64,000 nt of DNA from Catonia carolina (lineage: Eukaryota > Arthropoda > Insecta > Hemiptera > Achilidae). Numbering within the stretch: the stretch's first letter is position 1; every line of letters starts with the position of its first letter. Both the position numbers and the translations under genes were made by a program. The notes below the pieces were generated by a model. That model did no database searches. It saw only the letters and a list, made by a program, of their open reading frames with translations, and was not told the DNA's origin. Shown in pieces: positions 1-11,928 of the stretch. The DNA is taken from positions 52,862,001-52,926,000 of the forward strand of contig JAQMRL010000006.1 in assembly GCA_035578175.1 (NCBI GenBank), given 5' to 3'.

Positions 1-122
1 CGGTCTTGGGTTCGAATCCCACTCGAGCATGGCATTTTTTCATACGTTACAAAAAATTCATTTCATCCTTCACTGTCTGCATTAGTAGCAATTTGCAAAA
101 CAGTCGGACGTTAAACAAAAAA
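1..122 (+). repeat. SINE A, cut by window start
   Basis: B box GGTTCGAATCC and the conserved tail ending in AGTCGGACGTTAAAC. Confidence 0.8.
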
Positions 123-1132
123 AAAATTTCTAGTGATCGCACGGTTAATCCAAACCCCGGTTAAACGATCCACGGAAAATCGGTACTCTACTGTAAAACA
201 AAAAAGCGATTCTATGTTCAAAACTGAAGAAAATATAAATATAAAAACACATTATGTAAACCAAGAAATAACCAAATTCAGGTGTAGGATAGCGTGGTTT
301 CTACAGAGGAACACAGGCAGAATATGCAACTAAAACTTTTGTATTATACGTAAAAATTTACTTTATAACATACATTACTAAACTATTGTATAAAATAGCA
401 ACGCTGTCTGTAGATGAATTAAAACTAAAACGACAACATTGCAATGCTATGAAGCAAATCCGATTTTGCGACGCGACCGGTTCAAGAAGCGGTAACAACG
501 TCTCAAAATCGACGATTGCCGGCTTTAGGGATTAGAAACTTCTAAAATCGTCCGAACAAATTATGGAATTATTTTAACACCAGGGCCATGTATTTTAATT
601 TATTTATTCTTACTAATGGATTCAAGGAATCAGAAAAAGATTAAAACGAGTACAGCATGTCCAGGATTCCATGTAAAATACGGCTCTATTACTGTCAAAA
701 TTAACTTAGAAAAGAAGCCGAATTAGTTTGTTTACATTACAGCTATTACTAGACTGCATCTGGTTAAGTTAATTAGTTTGTAAAAGTCATAGACTGTTCG
801 GAACTGACATTGAGTTCTATGTACTGGTCTTAAATCATTGCTTTCTCACTTAAAGTCTTAAGTATAACCCAGTTCAGTTTATATCTTAATTTATTTTTGA
901 ATTCCTACAATGCAAATCATGTAAAAATCGATGAAAAATACAATAATTTAAATTTTACTTTATTTTAATCGCTATGTTGGCGTAACATTAGCGATAAATC
1001 TTAAAAATTATAATTGAATTCTAATTTACATTCATCATTTAACATTTTACGAGCTGGCCCTTTCAAATTAATTAGCACAAAATACAATCAATTTCATAAT
1101 TACATTGAGAATTTTATAGTTTTATTTTGCGA
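123..1132. other. No feature recognised
   Basis: AT-rich; nothing coding or repeated that I can name. Confidence 0.5.
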
Positions 1133-1180
1133 TAAACCCACAGATTAGGTCTAGAGGTAAAGTCGTCGCTGCGAGTCAGC
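1133..1180 (+). repeat. SINE B head fragment
   Basis: Only the A-box part, GGTCTAGAGGTAAAGTCGTC. Confidence 0.6.
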
Positions 1181-1182
1181 GG

Positions 1183-2225
1183 ATGATTATAAATTATCGT
1201 AAAATAATTTTGTACATGAGTGTAGTGCTAAAAATAAGAAAAATGTTGATATAAACTTATGTCTGCAAACGCTTCATTAACGAGTTAAAGCTAGCGAAAA
1301 ATTTCGCCCCGATTTCAGTTTCCCTGGTGAAATACAGTGATATTGAATTTTTTAGGGGCTACTTTTTACGACAAATGTGGTGGATTTATATGAAAAATCA
1401 CATAAAAAAACCAATAAAATCAAACTGAAAGCTCTAGTGTTGGTAGTTTTTGAGAAAAAGGATGAAATATGCAAAAAATGATATTAGAAAAACACAGTCT
1501 TCTACGTTTGATGCCCAATAACTTTGTTAAATGACCAATAAAAAAAATTATTTTTCCCAATAAAAGTTGTTGAAAATTTAATTCTGAAAGAATGTAAACT
1601 AAATGTAAATAAAAGTTTAATAAAATGGACTCTTATGCAGTACACCACACAGCAATAATTTGCCGCTTTATGAGAAGGGAATGAATAAATTATTAAAAAA
1701 AACATATTTTTGAATGAAAAGTTTTATTTTTATACGAAATAAACATATCTAAATGACATTAAAATCATACCAAAAGACAAATTTCTGTGTAGTTTTACTA
1801 CATAAGAGTCCATTTCATTAAATTTCCATTTACATTTAGTTATCATTGCTTACATAATTGCTTTCAGAATTAAATTCTCTACAATTTTCATTGGGAAAAA
1901 TAATTTGTTTATTGGTCATTTAACAAAGTTATTGGGCTGCAAACGTAGAAGACTGTATTTTACTAATAACATTTTTTGCATATTTCATCATTTTTCTCAA
2001 AAACTTTAGGTAACTTTCCATATAAATTCACAATATTTGTCGCAAAAAGTAGACCCCCAAAAATTCCGTATTACTGTATTTCACCAGGGGAACTGAAATC
2101 GGGGCGAAATTTTTCGCTAGCTGTAACTCACAAATAACGGGTTTTTGGACATATATTTATATGAACTTTTTTGTTAATTTTAGCTCTACAATCATGTACT
2201 GAATTATTTTACCATAATCGCCCCA
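1183..2225. repeat. Large inverted-repeat (fold-back) element
   Basis: The arms (about 1183-1650 and 1790-2225) are imperfect inverted copies, sharing GCTAGCGAAAAATTTCGCCC, ATTTCAGTT(T/C)CCCTGGTGAA and AACTTTGTTAAATGACCAAT. The centre, about 140 bp, is AT-rich. No transposase is present. Confidence 0.75.
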
Positions 2226-2260
2226 TTCCAATAACCTTGTATAATTTTACTCCTTCTTGT

Positions 2261-2420
2261 GAGCAAGCGTTTATGCACGCAGTAAACTAACAAGCAAGAT
2301 AACGACTGTCGTATGTTTTCAGATTTGGATTATAACGGTAAAGACCTTTGGGCGCATGCGTAGTTATGCCACATATCTCTCTCTCACTCACTCGGCTATG
2401 GGACATTAATTCATCTGATA
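2261..2420 (+). repeat. Relative of the 62.2-kb MITE
   Basis: Contains AACGGTAAAGACCTTTGGGC, GCATGCGTAGTTATGCCACA and a TCTCTCTCACTCACTCGGC end. The same run, inverted, occurs at 62253-62410. No matching left end was found. Confidence 0.6.
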
Positions 2421-3392
2421 TCTGTAACGATTCGTATATAATGAATTTTGAAAGTAGAGGCTAAGAAAGTTTTAAACAGAAGTGTCATCTGAGAAAAATA
2501 TTTGTCAAAAAATTATTTTCAAATAGCTTCAGCATCCCTAATTGTCAGATTAAAATTTAAATAATGTATTATTCTATTTTCCTAAGTTTTTTTTGTTATT
2601 TTAATACGTCACGTGATAAGGTTTGTGATTTATAGCAAATTTTCAATGATTTCTTTACGGTTCGGTGACCCATACGCTAGAAATTCTCAGCCGGTCTAGA
2701 AAAATGTTATTACCGGTTATAGGGTTAAAATAGATTTTTACTACATACAATATCATAGAAAATTATACTCTTCCGGTTTTTGAGATATCAAATATTAAAT
2801 ATCGAAAAAACGAAATGTTTACTGTCTTTACCAAAATCTAGAGAAATGTAATGTTTTAGACATGTTTACACTTATATGAATTTCTGACCATAACAGTTTC
2901 TTCAAATTCAATCCAGGCCGACTAATTTTTGTGTAGATTACAAATCCGAAAACCGTTTGTGGCTATCTCTCGTAATTTCTGATATCTGAGAGTGATGGAC
3001 GGCAGGACAAAGGAAAAGATTATAGATGTCAATTTTAAAAACTGACGCCAACAACTAACAGCTTAAACTGAAGAGCTACGTACTTAAATGTTTTGTCGTT
3101 ACTTAACTTTAACCTTAAAGCGGAGATCTCACACTCTGCATCCCGTATCTCAAACGCCATGACCGCCTGTCCCATCAGTCACTCTCTTCAAAGTTTCTTG
3201 CCTCCTTTGCCCGCATCACACCACCCCTCCACGTTTTCTGATGCCTCCCTCTTTTCCTCCTCATCCCCTGACAATAATTCAAAGCTACTTAAGGCCATTT
3301 TGTCGTAACTATTTTCAAAATTAAGTTCAGTTTTTTATGTTAATGTGAAAATTCCTTAATATCTAACTCTATTGATATTGGTTAGGCTAATT
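2421..3392. other. No clear feature
   Basis: A CT-rich open frame at 3093-3308 (71 codons) resembles nothing known to me and is probably chance. Confidence 0.45.
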
Positions 3393-3477
3393 TTAAAAAT
3401 CTGGTGTGAAACATTCACACTACTTTCTCTTTCTAAAGCAAATAATATAACATAACATTAGTAATAAAGCATTAAAA

Positions 3478-3660
3478 GCCGGCCGCATTGGTGCAGTTGG
3501 TAACGTGCTCGCCTCTCATCATGCGGTCCTGGGTTCGAATCCCACTCAAGCACGGCATATTTTCATACGTTACAAAAAATCATTTCATCCTCATTGCACA
3601 CAGTTACACCCCAACGTCGTCGCTAATGGCCTTGCAGTTGATGCGACGTTAAATAAATTT
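3478..3660 (+). repeat. SINE A (tRNA-derived)
   Basis: tRNA-like head with A box TGGTGCAGTTGGTAACG and B box GGTTCGAATCC. Target duplication CATTAAAA at 3470-3477 and 3669-3676. Inserted in repeat E. Confidence 0.85.
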
Positions 3661-4018
3661 AAAAAAAACATTAAAAATAAACAAAAAAATTAATCTCAAA
3701 AAACATAACCTAATTTTAATCATGAGTAAATGATGTAAAATGAACACCAACCGTAGTTTGGCTTAATAATACGAAAAATCACTCTTTCACGCTAAACGAG
3801 GCTCTGTAGAAAAAAATGCTTAAAATAAAGGTTGTAGATCTTTTAATTTCCTATAATTTGATTATATACACTTTTTTTGTTAAATGCACACGAAGGTCGA
3901 AATCTTAAAAAAAAATTTAACAGATTTTCATGAAAAAAACCAGAAAATCGCAAATTACCGCAAAACTAAGCGTTATACAAAGAAATATTTGCAATAAAAG
4001 TTTTAGGTTTTTTTAATT

Positions 4019-4125
4019 TTCTTCTTCTTCTTCTTCTTCTTAAATTTCCATTTCCTATCGGAGGTTGGATATCATAATGGCTATGGTCACTTTGCTGGCT
4101 GCTGCTCTGAATAGTTGCAATGAAC
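4019..4125 (-). pseudogene. LINE 3'-end fragment in repeat E
   Basis: On the minus strand it reads FRAAASKVTIAIMISNLR and ends in (AAG)n, the 3' end of a LINE family. It interrupts a repeat E copy. Confidence 0.45.
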
Positions 4126-4494
4126 TACAGTTGAACCATTATATACACATTTGCCCTAAAATGCATATTAAGGCCGCAATCTTAAAAACACCATTTTTTC
4201 TACGAGAGCACAGCCTCCCAAGAATTTCAGCAGATATGGCACCTACTCTACCTTGTAGAGAATTAAAAATTTAGTAATTAAGGGAATTTTTAAAAATCAT
4301 AGGAGCCGTTTTTGAGAAAATCGCAAAAAGTTAAAAAAAGAAGAATTTTATTAACTCTTACTTCCGGATGACCGATTTTTATGAAAACGTTCGCGTCAGG
4401 TCCTCTAGTAGTACCTAGCTTAATTTTAAAGTTTCAACTTCGTACGATGTCCCGTTTTTGAGATATTCTGTTCACATACACATACACAGACTCA

Positions 4495-4530
<36 letters not shown>

Positions 4531-4741
4531 CCAATCGCTAAAAACATGTTGTAATTGAGTTCAGGGGTCTGAAAACGTGTATATCCAGTGAAAACTCGAT
4601 TTCGAAAAATCAACACGAAAACAATACTTTCCTTTCTATATATTCATATAGGCAAGAGAAAGTACTTTTAGCATTTAAAGTAAGATCAGACTAGGCAAAG
4701 AATCAAATTAATCCTTGAGTAATTTCAGTTATTATTAAATA

Positions 4742-5421
4742 CCGTATTATTCCGAAAACAAGCCGCACCCGAATACAAGCCGCTTCGGAAAAAAGTAAGA
4801 TCAAAACTAGGAAAACAAATTTCAAGTACTTGTATTAACAGTACTTGTATGTTTTTGAAAATATTATATTTTATAAGAAAAAATTACCGTACAAACAAAT
4901 ACACTTACCACTTAATTAGCATTTAGAAATTTTTGTTATTTTTTGCTCAATGCCGAACACAAGATTCATTTACACTATAGGTATTTTCTTCCGGCTTCTT
5001 TGGTGGATGTCTTTTCCGCGTAGTTAATTACGAATAATTTGAAATTAGTATCGTAAGTCCTGCACTGAATTTTGGGTATTTTTATAGACGAAGTACTCTT
5101 TAACCTATACAACATCACTCATGGCGATATATAAAATGCAAAAAACTACAAAAAACAAATGATCGGATATAAAAACAAAATTAAGTACAAGAAAACTGCT
5201 ACCAAACTTCATACTGTAATACCAAACTGATCAAAATTACTGTACACGTACTACGTAAGAAATGTGCGTATAATGAGTGCATTTGTCTCTCTCTTCATAG
5301 GCTACATACTTACGTTTAATAAGAAACCATTAATATTATTAAAGCGCGAATGCAAGCCGCAGGTAAAATTATGGAACCGATTTTTAGGAAAAAACTGCGG
5401 CTTGTATTCGGAACAATACGG
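4742..5421. mobile_element. Pogo-like TIR element (680 bp)
   Basis: The termini CCGTATTATTCCGAA and (inverted) CCGTATTGTTCCGAA are followed by repeated ACAAGCCGC motifs on both sides. TA flanks at 4740-4741 and 5422-5423. No transposase ORF. It lies just outside exon 3 of the PDZ gene. Confidence 0.65.
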
Positions 5422-5467
5422 TAATTCAATTAACTTTAAAAAAAATGATTAGCAAGCTGGTGTTTAC

Positions 5468-5672
5468 CTGATCAACTACAGCATGTATTTCTTCCTCGAT
5501 TTCTTGACGGTGAGGTGATATGACACTTGAACTGCGGCTGTGTGATGTTTCTAAAAGTGCTGTGTTTAGTTTAGCCATAACATACGGTGAATCGAGGGGG
5601 GATTTTGTTCCGGAAGGGCCGACACTACTAGCCCTGCTCGACGACCCGCTAATTGCGCCGACTGGTGTATCT
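5468..5672 (-). CDS. Zasp66: PDZ-domain protein (Zasp66-like), third coding exon
   Basis: This 205-bp exon on the minus strand follows a pyrimidine-rich acceptor (CTTTTTTCAG) and ends at a GTAAACA donor. Its first base completes the Arg codon split from the previous exon; 68 further codons follow (DTPVGAISGSSSRASSVGPS... to ...QEIEEEIHAVVDQ) and it ends in phase 0. The peptide is Ser-rich and low in structure (ISGSSSRASS, SHSRSSSV), then turns acidic (RQEIEEEIHAVVDQ). That matches my memory of Zasp66, where the PDZ domain is followed by a linker ending in a short acidic helix before the next conserved block. Phase agreement across both junctions is strong evidence for a real transcript. The next exon is not visible in 1-5460, so the gene leaves the window. 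Exon 3 lies between a pogo-like element (4742-5421) and a repeat E copy. Confidence 0.72.
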
Positions 5673-5790
5673 CTGAAAAAAGAAAAAGATTTATGAAACA
5701 CTAAAAATATCTGGTGTGAAACACTCACAAAACTTTCTCTTGCCAATGCAAATAATTAACAATATAACCTAACAATAATAATTTTGTTTT

Positions 5791-6340
5791 TTAAAATTCC
5801 TAATATGTGTATAGTACATTTGTTTTTGGAAGAAGCTTGTAAGGGGAGGGCAAGTAGGTAGAGTAGGGATAGTTTCAACGGGCCAAGTGTTGTCTCCTTC
5901 TCACTTAATCATCATTCCCTCTCTTTTTAACTGTATACTACTCTGTTACAACTAAGAGGTGCTTCCCCCACCACTAAACAGAACAGCTCAGCGACACAGA
6001 GCGTTGGAGGGAGAGCTTCTAGCTAAAACAAATGACCAGTACGTTGCAATCTGTTCAATTCAGAACAATTAGCAACCCCATGACCCAATGAGATGAGAAT
6101 GATGTGTATGACGTGTAAATGAGGTGTAGTCTTGTACAGACCCAGATCGACCACTCCTGAGAGAGTATGTTTAATTGAACCCCAATTATCAAAGTACACC
6201 GGTAACCACTGTCTAGTGTTCAAATCCGTATAAAAGTAACTGCCTTTACTAGGATTTGAACCAGGAACCTTCGTCTCCGAAAATCTGCTGTTAAACAGCT
6301 GATTTTGGCGACGACTTTACCTCTATACCAACCCGGTGGG
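5791..6340 (-). repeat. SINE B, interrupted by a MITE
   Basis: Minus-strand copy with head ACCCACCGGGTTGGT and B box GGTTCAAATCC. The MITE at 5812-6041 lies in its 3' end. Confidence 0.75.
5812..6041. mobile_element. Small MITE inside a SINE B copy
   Basis: It splits the SINE B copy at 5791-6340 between GTGTA and TACGTTGC, with TA on each side. The short inverted ends share CATTTGTTTT. Confidence 0.5.
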
Positions 6341-7171
6341 TAACATTAATAATAAAACATTAGAAACAAACAAAAAACAAACCTCAATAAACATAACCTA
6401 ATTTAAATCATGAGTGAAAGAAGCAAAATGAAAATTAACCTCTAATTAATTAAGTTTGACTTAAAAATACGGAAAATCACTCTTTCACGCTAAACTAGGC
6501 TCTGTAGAGAAAAATATTCTAAATAAATTTGTTTACATACAGTTTTGTCGTAAAATGAAAACTAAGGCTGAAATCTTTAAAAAAAATCGAATTTTTACAC
6601 ATTTTCTTGGAAAAATTAGCTATTAGAAAATAGCTAATTACCGCTAAACTAAGCGTTATACAAAAAAAAATGTTTGAAATAAAGGTTGTAGGATTTTAAT
6701 TGTCTACAACTTTGATTATATAGGTACATTTTTGCGCTAAAATGCATATTAAAGCCACAATCTTAAAAAAATAACATTTTTTACGAGAAAACAGCCTCTC
6801 CAAGAATTTCAGCAGTCATGACGCCTACCCTGTCTTCTACAGCATAAAAATTTAGTAAATTAGGCGATTTAAAAAAAATTGTACATGCCGTTTCAAATCG
6901 CAAAAAAATTAAAAATGGCAACCACTTTTGGTGGACAGATTTTGATGAATCGTATCGGGTCCGGTAGTAGTATCTAACTTACGTTTTAAGTTCGTACGAT
7001 GTTCCGTTCTTGAGATATTCCGTTCACACACGCACACGCGCGCACCAATCGCTAAAAACATGTTTTTTGGGTTCAGGGGTCTGAAAACGTGTAGATCCGA
7101 TGAAAACTTCTTCGAAAAATCGAATTGAAAACGTACTTTCCTTCCTATACATTCATACTGGCAAGAGAAAG

Positions 7172-8283
7172 TTAAAAGTTGTAGATTTTAAATTCAACAC
7201 AGAAGACGAGGGTAATGGCGTTGAAAGGAAAGGATCCAGTCAGGACCAAAATTTGTTATAGAGAACAATATTCTGGAACAGGTATCCCAATTTTAGTATC
7301 TGGGTTGCAACGTAACAAATCAGGAAGGTAAAGATGCCTTCAATAAGTTGCACCGATTCCAACATAGCCTGTATGCGAGACTATCCACAGATTCTTAAAA
7401 AAACATCACCAGTAGGGATACGAGGTTGATATTTTATAAAACAATAGCAGTACCAACCCTCTAATTTATGGTAGCGAAACCTGGGTGCTAGCAAAGACAG
7501 ATACGAGCAGACTGCAGGCATCTGAAAATTTTACGGTAAACATATGGATGTAGTAGAGAAGACCTTATAGGAATAAAGAGTTAAGGAAAGAGCTTAACAT
7601 CTTCGCCATAAATGATAGGGCACTGGAAAATAAATTACAGTGGATAGAGCATGTGGACAGGATGAGCGAGAATAGGTACCTAAAAGGCGCTGGATTACAA
7701 ACTGAAGGGGGGAGGAGAGACTGATGACGCCCGAGGAAGAGATGGGCAGATGTCAGAGGTTTGGAACAGGTAGGAATACAAATACCTAACCTTGAAGGGC
7801 AGAAGAAGAAGGGATTTCAAATTTTTTACAACTTTAATTATAATATATGTTTTTGCCCAAAAATTCATATTAAGACCGCATCTTAAAAAACAATTTTTTA
7901 ACTTGAGAGCACAGCTCCCCGAAGAAGTTCAGCATCACGGCACTAACCCAATCTTGAAGAGCATAAAAAGTATAGTGTGAGGTGATTTTAAAAAATCGCA
8001 GTAGGCGTTTTTGAGATATTTGCAAAAAGTTAAAAATTGCACGATAAACTTTCGGTTGATAAATTTTAATGAAAATAATCGAATCCGGTCCCCTTGTGGT
8101 ACCAAATTTAAGTTTTAAGTTTCAAGATCGTACGCTATTCCGTTTTGAGATATTTTCTTCACACACCAATCACTAAAAACATGTTTTTGGGGTTCAGGGG
8201 CCTGAAAACGTATTTCCGGTGAAAACTCGATGTTGAAAAAACGACATGAAAACAATACTTTCATATAGAAGCAAGAGAAAGTA
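7172..8283 (+). repeat. Repeat E, interrupted by a LINE relic
   Basis: Begins with the internal AAAGTTGTAGATTTTAAATT; LINE at 7195-7797; ends AGCAAGAGAAAGT. Confidence 0.65.
7195..7797 (+). pseudogene. LINE RT C-terminal relic
   Basis: Conceptual pieces such as SPVGIRLRFYKTIAVPT, LIYGSETWVLAKTD and RALENKLQWIEHVDRM match the post-RT region of LINE proteins. Stops and frameshifts are frequent. It is inserted in a repeat E copy that resumes at 7798, and ends with a GAAGAAG-type tail. A second copy is at 56875-57440. Confidence 0.6.
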
Positions 8284-8356
8284 AAAAATAAAATAGAAGG
8301 GATGTGTCGTGTAGCCCTACGTAAAAAGTAAAGTTAGGTTATTTTTTCAAGTAACA

Positions 8357-8505
8357 TAGTTGGTAACGTGCTCGCCTCTCAACATGCGGCCTTGGGATTG
8401 AATCCCATTCAGGGACGGCATATTTTCATACGTTACAAAAAATCATTTCATCCTTCACCGTCTGCATTAGCAGTAATTGCAGAACAGTCGGACGTTAAAC
8501 CAAAT
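8357..8505 (+). repeat. SINE A, 5' truncated
   Basis: Starts inside the A box (AGTTGGTAACGTGCTC); B box changed to GGATTGAATCC. A (TA)n tract follows at 8503-8522. Confidence 0.75.
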
Positions 8506-8878
8506 ATATATATATATATATATTTTTTTTCAAGTAAGGACATACTGTCCGTAGTTTTGAGTAAAATCAGATATTTTCACACGGATCACATACGGTACAT
8601 TACGATTTAAAATAAAACGTGAAAAATGTCATCAATGTTCTTTTCAAACACATTAATTAATAAGAGTTTAAATAAGTGAAACTAATTAAGCAGTGTCATT
8701 TATATAATATCTATTTCAAGACGGATAATTAACAATGACATTTCACGAGTATGTGACAGTTAATTACCTGTTGAAAGCAAGTTGGCAACCCTGGCTATGC
8801 CATAGACGATTATACACAATCATACCAATCGGGCAGGAAATAAAAATGACTTTAAAATATTTTACTGATTTTTTTTTT

Positions 8879-9493
8879 GTCTACCCATATAGAAAGGTGG
8901 AGTGTTAAATCATTTGCACTCGATCTACTAGTTCCAAGGCTACAAAAATAGTTCTGTTTCTTACCATATTGTCACCGCCATCCCTTCTAATAAATCATTT
9001 ACTGTGCTGCCGGCCTTCAATACTGCTTCCGGCCTTTGTCGGCGCGGTAGGCCCTTTGACGGCATAGCGACAAACCTTTCGGTTCCCCACCGACAGAGGG
9101 CTTTGTCATCAAGGCCAAGCCAGTAGTCGCTCTCTACCACAGCGCTCCCGGCAGCTATATAAAGAGCGCTGCACGCCCGCTGACGCGAGCGATGCCCACA
9201 GCGGTCCCTCGACCGAGCCTTACTCCCACCGGACCCGACGAAGCAGCCATCGACGCACTGCTGCGAGGGAAGAAGATGACGTCTCCACTGGACGACGACA
9301 CGCCGTGTCGCCCAGCTCCTCGACCGCCACGACGACTACGACAGACGACTACCGCTTAAACGCCCCTTTTCAGGGCCACCAAACTAATAAGGTTAGCCAC
9401 TTAATGTCGCCATCCGGTGACAATATGATCAGTCAATTAAATGACTGAATCATTTAAGAACAGACTTCATTACTTTCAGAAAAAAAATTTACA
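8879..9493 (+). repeat. Repeat D, split by the solo LTR
   Basis: Starts near AAGGTGGAGTGTTAAATC; interrupted at 8970-9422 and broken by the hairpin at 9494. Confidence 0.75.
8970..9422. mobile_element. Solo LTR (453 bp), GC-rich
   Basis: It begins TGTCACCGCC and ends CCGGTGACA, with ATAT on both sides (8966-8969 and 9423-9426). It interrupts a repeat D copy whose halves resume exactly (TTCTTACCATAT ... ATATGATCAGTC). A TATA box TATATAAA lies at 9156-9163. It is much richer in GC than its surroundings. No internal domain, so it is probably the product of LTR-LTR recombination. Strand taken from the TATA box would be plus. Confidence 0.75.
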
Positions 9494-9548
9494 AAAAAAT
9501 TTACCACAGGGTCTGGTTTTGTAAACCAGACCCTGTGGTAAATTTTTT
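9494..9548. repeat. Perfect 26-bp hairpin, loop TGT
   Basis: 9494-9519 pairs with 9523-9548 without mismatch. It contains CCAGACCCTGTGGT, part of repeat D, once in each orientation, so it arose by inverting a piece of that repeat. Confidence 0.85.
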
Positions 9549-10173
9549 AAATTTATTTCTTTTATTACTTCTCCAAAACAGCAAACCCCGTGCTTGGAGG
9601 AGGATTACTCTTAATTACAAAAATACATAGCACAAAATAATACAACAATAGCACTGATAAAAAAAGAAAAAGAAAAAACAGTTAATACCAATACTACATC
9701 ACTTACTACATAGAAAAATAAGCTACACAAAAAAGAAAATGATCAAATAACATTAAAAAACACGTTAGTATAAAATTATAAATAAAAATAAATAAAAAAA
9801 AAACAGACAGAATATAAATGTAAATAAAAATTAAAACTTATTATAACACAACTAAGATGTTAATAAATTATAATACGTAATTATTAATTTATTTTTTTGA
9901 TAGTTTCTGTTTTGTTTTCTAATATCATTTAATATTTGTTTATGTTTCTCTGTAAATAATTTTATATTTTCTTTCATTTTCATAACTACTGTTATCAATA
10001 CTGTTTATGTGTGTAATTTGTAGAGAAGGGTCGCTGAACACTTCCATACTCATGTCAGTGTTATTATTTTTTTATCATAACTATTATTACTAAAAGTTAA
10101 ACATAACTGATTGTGAATTTTGTCAAATAAAAAAAAACTCGCACCGTTAATCAGTTACAGTTAGAAAAAGCAA
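9549..10173. other. AT-rich, no feature recognised
   Basis: Long A-rich and T-rich runs only. Confidence 0.5.
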
Positions 10174-10365
10174 TTAACCCTTTCAATCCCAAATTTTTTA
10201 ACTTTACACAAACAAATATGTGTACATTGTTTCATACACTTTAGTGACATTTAAGTGAAATAAAATCACTTTTAGACCTTTAGCCTTTTTTTGATGGCGT
10301 GACAAAAAAGTGTGACACATATGTCACATTGGTCTTTTTTTTTTCTTTTTTTTTTCTTTTTTTTT

Positions 10366-10527
10366 TTGTTTAACGTCCGACTGTTCTGCAGTTACTGCTA
10401 ATGCAGACGGTGAAGGATGAAATGATATTTTGTAACGTATGAAAAAATGCCATGCCTGAGTGGGATTCGAACCCAAGACCGCATGATGAGAGGCGAGCAC
10501 GTTACCAACTGCGCCAATGCGGCCGGC
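10366..10527 (-). repeat. SINE A
   Basis: Full tRNA-like head on the minus strand (GCCGGCCGCATTGGCGCAGT) and intact B box. Inside the piggyBac-like element. Confidence 0.85.
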
Positions 10528-10808
10528 ACATTGGTCTTGATGGTATCAAAGTTCTAACAACATGAATAAGTAAAAATTATGTGCAGGCTTCCTAAACAAA
10601 ATTCTCTTGCTTAGATTTGTAGCCAAAAATTATTTAAGACTTAAAAAAGGTTACAATTCAAAAATATTGGTAAAATGGACAAAATCAGTATTTACAGCCT
10701 AAAAAATATACTTATATGTACATTCAACATTCTCGAAGAAATGCCACTTTATTTTAGTAAATGAACACGAATATTTAAGACTAAAACTAACTTTAAAAAG
10801 AAACTAAT

Positions 10809-10920
10809 GGTCGCGTCCGTGGCGTAGTGGTCAGCATCTTACACTGCAAAGCGGAGGTCTCAGGTTCGATTCCTGGCTAGGGTACAGAAAATTATTACAC
10901 CACATCCAGCGCTCTTTAAT
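10809..10920 (+). repeat. SINE C (tRNA-like)
   Basis: A box TGGCGTAGTGGTCAGC and B box GGTTCGATTCC, with a short tail. Inside the piggyBac-like element at 10178. Confidence 0.65.
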
Positions 10921-11153
10921 AAAAAGTAGTCGCTAACAATTAAAGTTTTTATGTCTGTTATTTCACTCCAATGTGACTTCTATGCCTCACTGGGTAAGAA
11001 AGGGTTAAACGATAGTTTATAATTAAATGAGAAGTAAAGGAGAGAAACAAAACGATGAAGTCTTATCACTTAATTTTCTATTGAGTAATATTAGAAAATA
11101 CTACTACCGTAAGTGTGTTAACGACAGCTGCTATACTCGGTTCATCGTAAGAA

Positions 11154-11524
11154 AGATATCTCGAGTAAACAAAAAGCAGTTACTGAATCAGCTGATAAAG
11201 CACTGACTCAGAAAAATGCAACTTTTTTAACGAAAACATCACAATGATAACTGATACGTGCTTTTAACCATATGCAAAGATATCTCGAGTAAACAAAAAG
11301 CAGTTACTGAATCAGCTGATAAAGCACTGACTCAGAAAAATGCAACTTTTTTAACGAAAACATCACAATGATAACTGATACGTGCTTTTAACCATATGCA
11401 AAGATATCTCGAGTAAACAAAAAGCAGTTACTGAATCAGCTGATAAAGCACTGACTCAGAAAAATGCAACTTTTTTAACGAAAACATCACAATGATAACT
11501 GATACGTGCTTTTAACCATATGCA
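11154..11524. repeat. Three identical 124-bp tandem units
   Basis: Units start at 11154, 11278 and 11402 with AGATATCTCGAGTAAAC. I found no difference between them apart from the last base of unit 3. Confidence 0.9.
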
Positions 11525-11928
11525 GAATTAAACGATAAATAAACGATAAATTAAACACAAAATTCCTAATTGAAAATAAATTATAATGCACGTAAGACGG
11601 TGCGAGACAATACGATGTCAAAAGCGAACTGGTAGTATAATATAACGACGACATGTTCTTTGTCAAAAATGTGGAGAGAGAGATTTATGGGTTTGGATAA
11701 GTCATCGTCAAATTCAATTGTGAAATAACGAGTGACTAAACTAATATTAGATGATTAATTAAAATAAAAATGTTTACTTTTAAAGTACTCTTGTTTCGTC
11801 ATACAGATCAGAGGTAATACGTATAATTTGTAACCATATTTATTTTATTTATTATTTATTTGTGACCAAGTCTTTTAAAATTTTTATTTATAAAAAATTC
11901 ATTTATAAAAATACTTTTAAAAACATTT

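Larger units (their letters stand above)
3393..4670 (+). repeat. Repeat E, full length
   Basis: Starts AATCTGGTGTGAAACA; the 5' ACTTTCTCTT and 3' GGCAAGAGAAAGT are inverted, so it is a TIR-type nonautonomous element. It contains SINE A, a LINE tail and a (CA)n tract at 4498-4528. Confidence 0.7.
5707..7172 (+). repeat. Repeat E, interrupted by SINE B
   Basis: 5' part at 5707-5790; it resumes at 6341 and ends GGCAAGAGAAAGT. Confidence 0.7.
10178..11004. mobile_element. PiggyBac-like nonautonomous element
   Basis: TTAA flanks at 10174-10177 and 11005-11008. The ends are CCCTTTCAATCCC and (inverted) CCCTTTCTTACCC. It contains a SINE A copy (minus) and a tRNA-like SINE C (plus). No transposase. 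Confidence 0.6.

Noticed and set aside
3093..3308. Small coding gene
   Set aside because: CT-rich composition, no splice or start context, no recognisable domain.
3479..3555. Functional tRNA gene
   Set aside because: A and B boxes are good, but the acceptor stem does not close and the sequence continues into a shared tail with target duplications, so it is a SINE. The same holds for the other A, B and C copies.
8368..8610. Recurring MLASHHAVLGSNP-like peptides
   Set aside because: Translations of SINE A; the frames end or change randomly after the SINE.
11154..11524. CRISPR array
   Set aside because: Three head-to-tail 124-bp units without spacers in an insect transposon; a plain tandem repeat.
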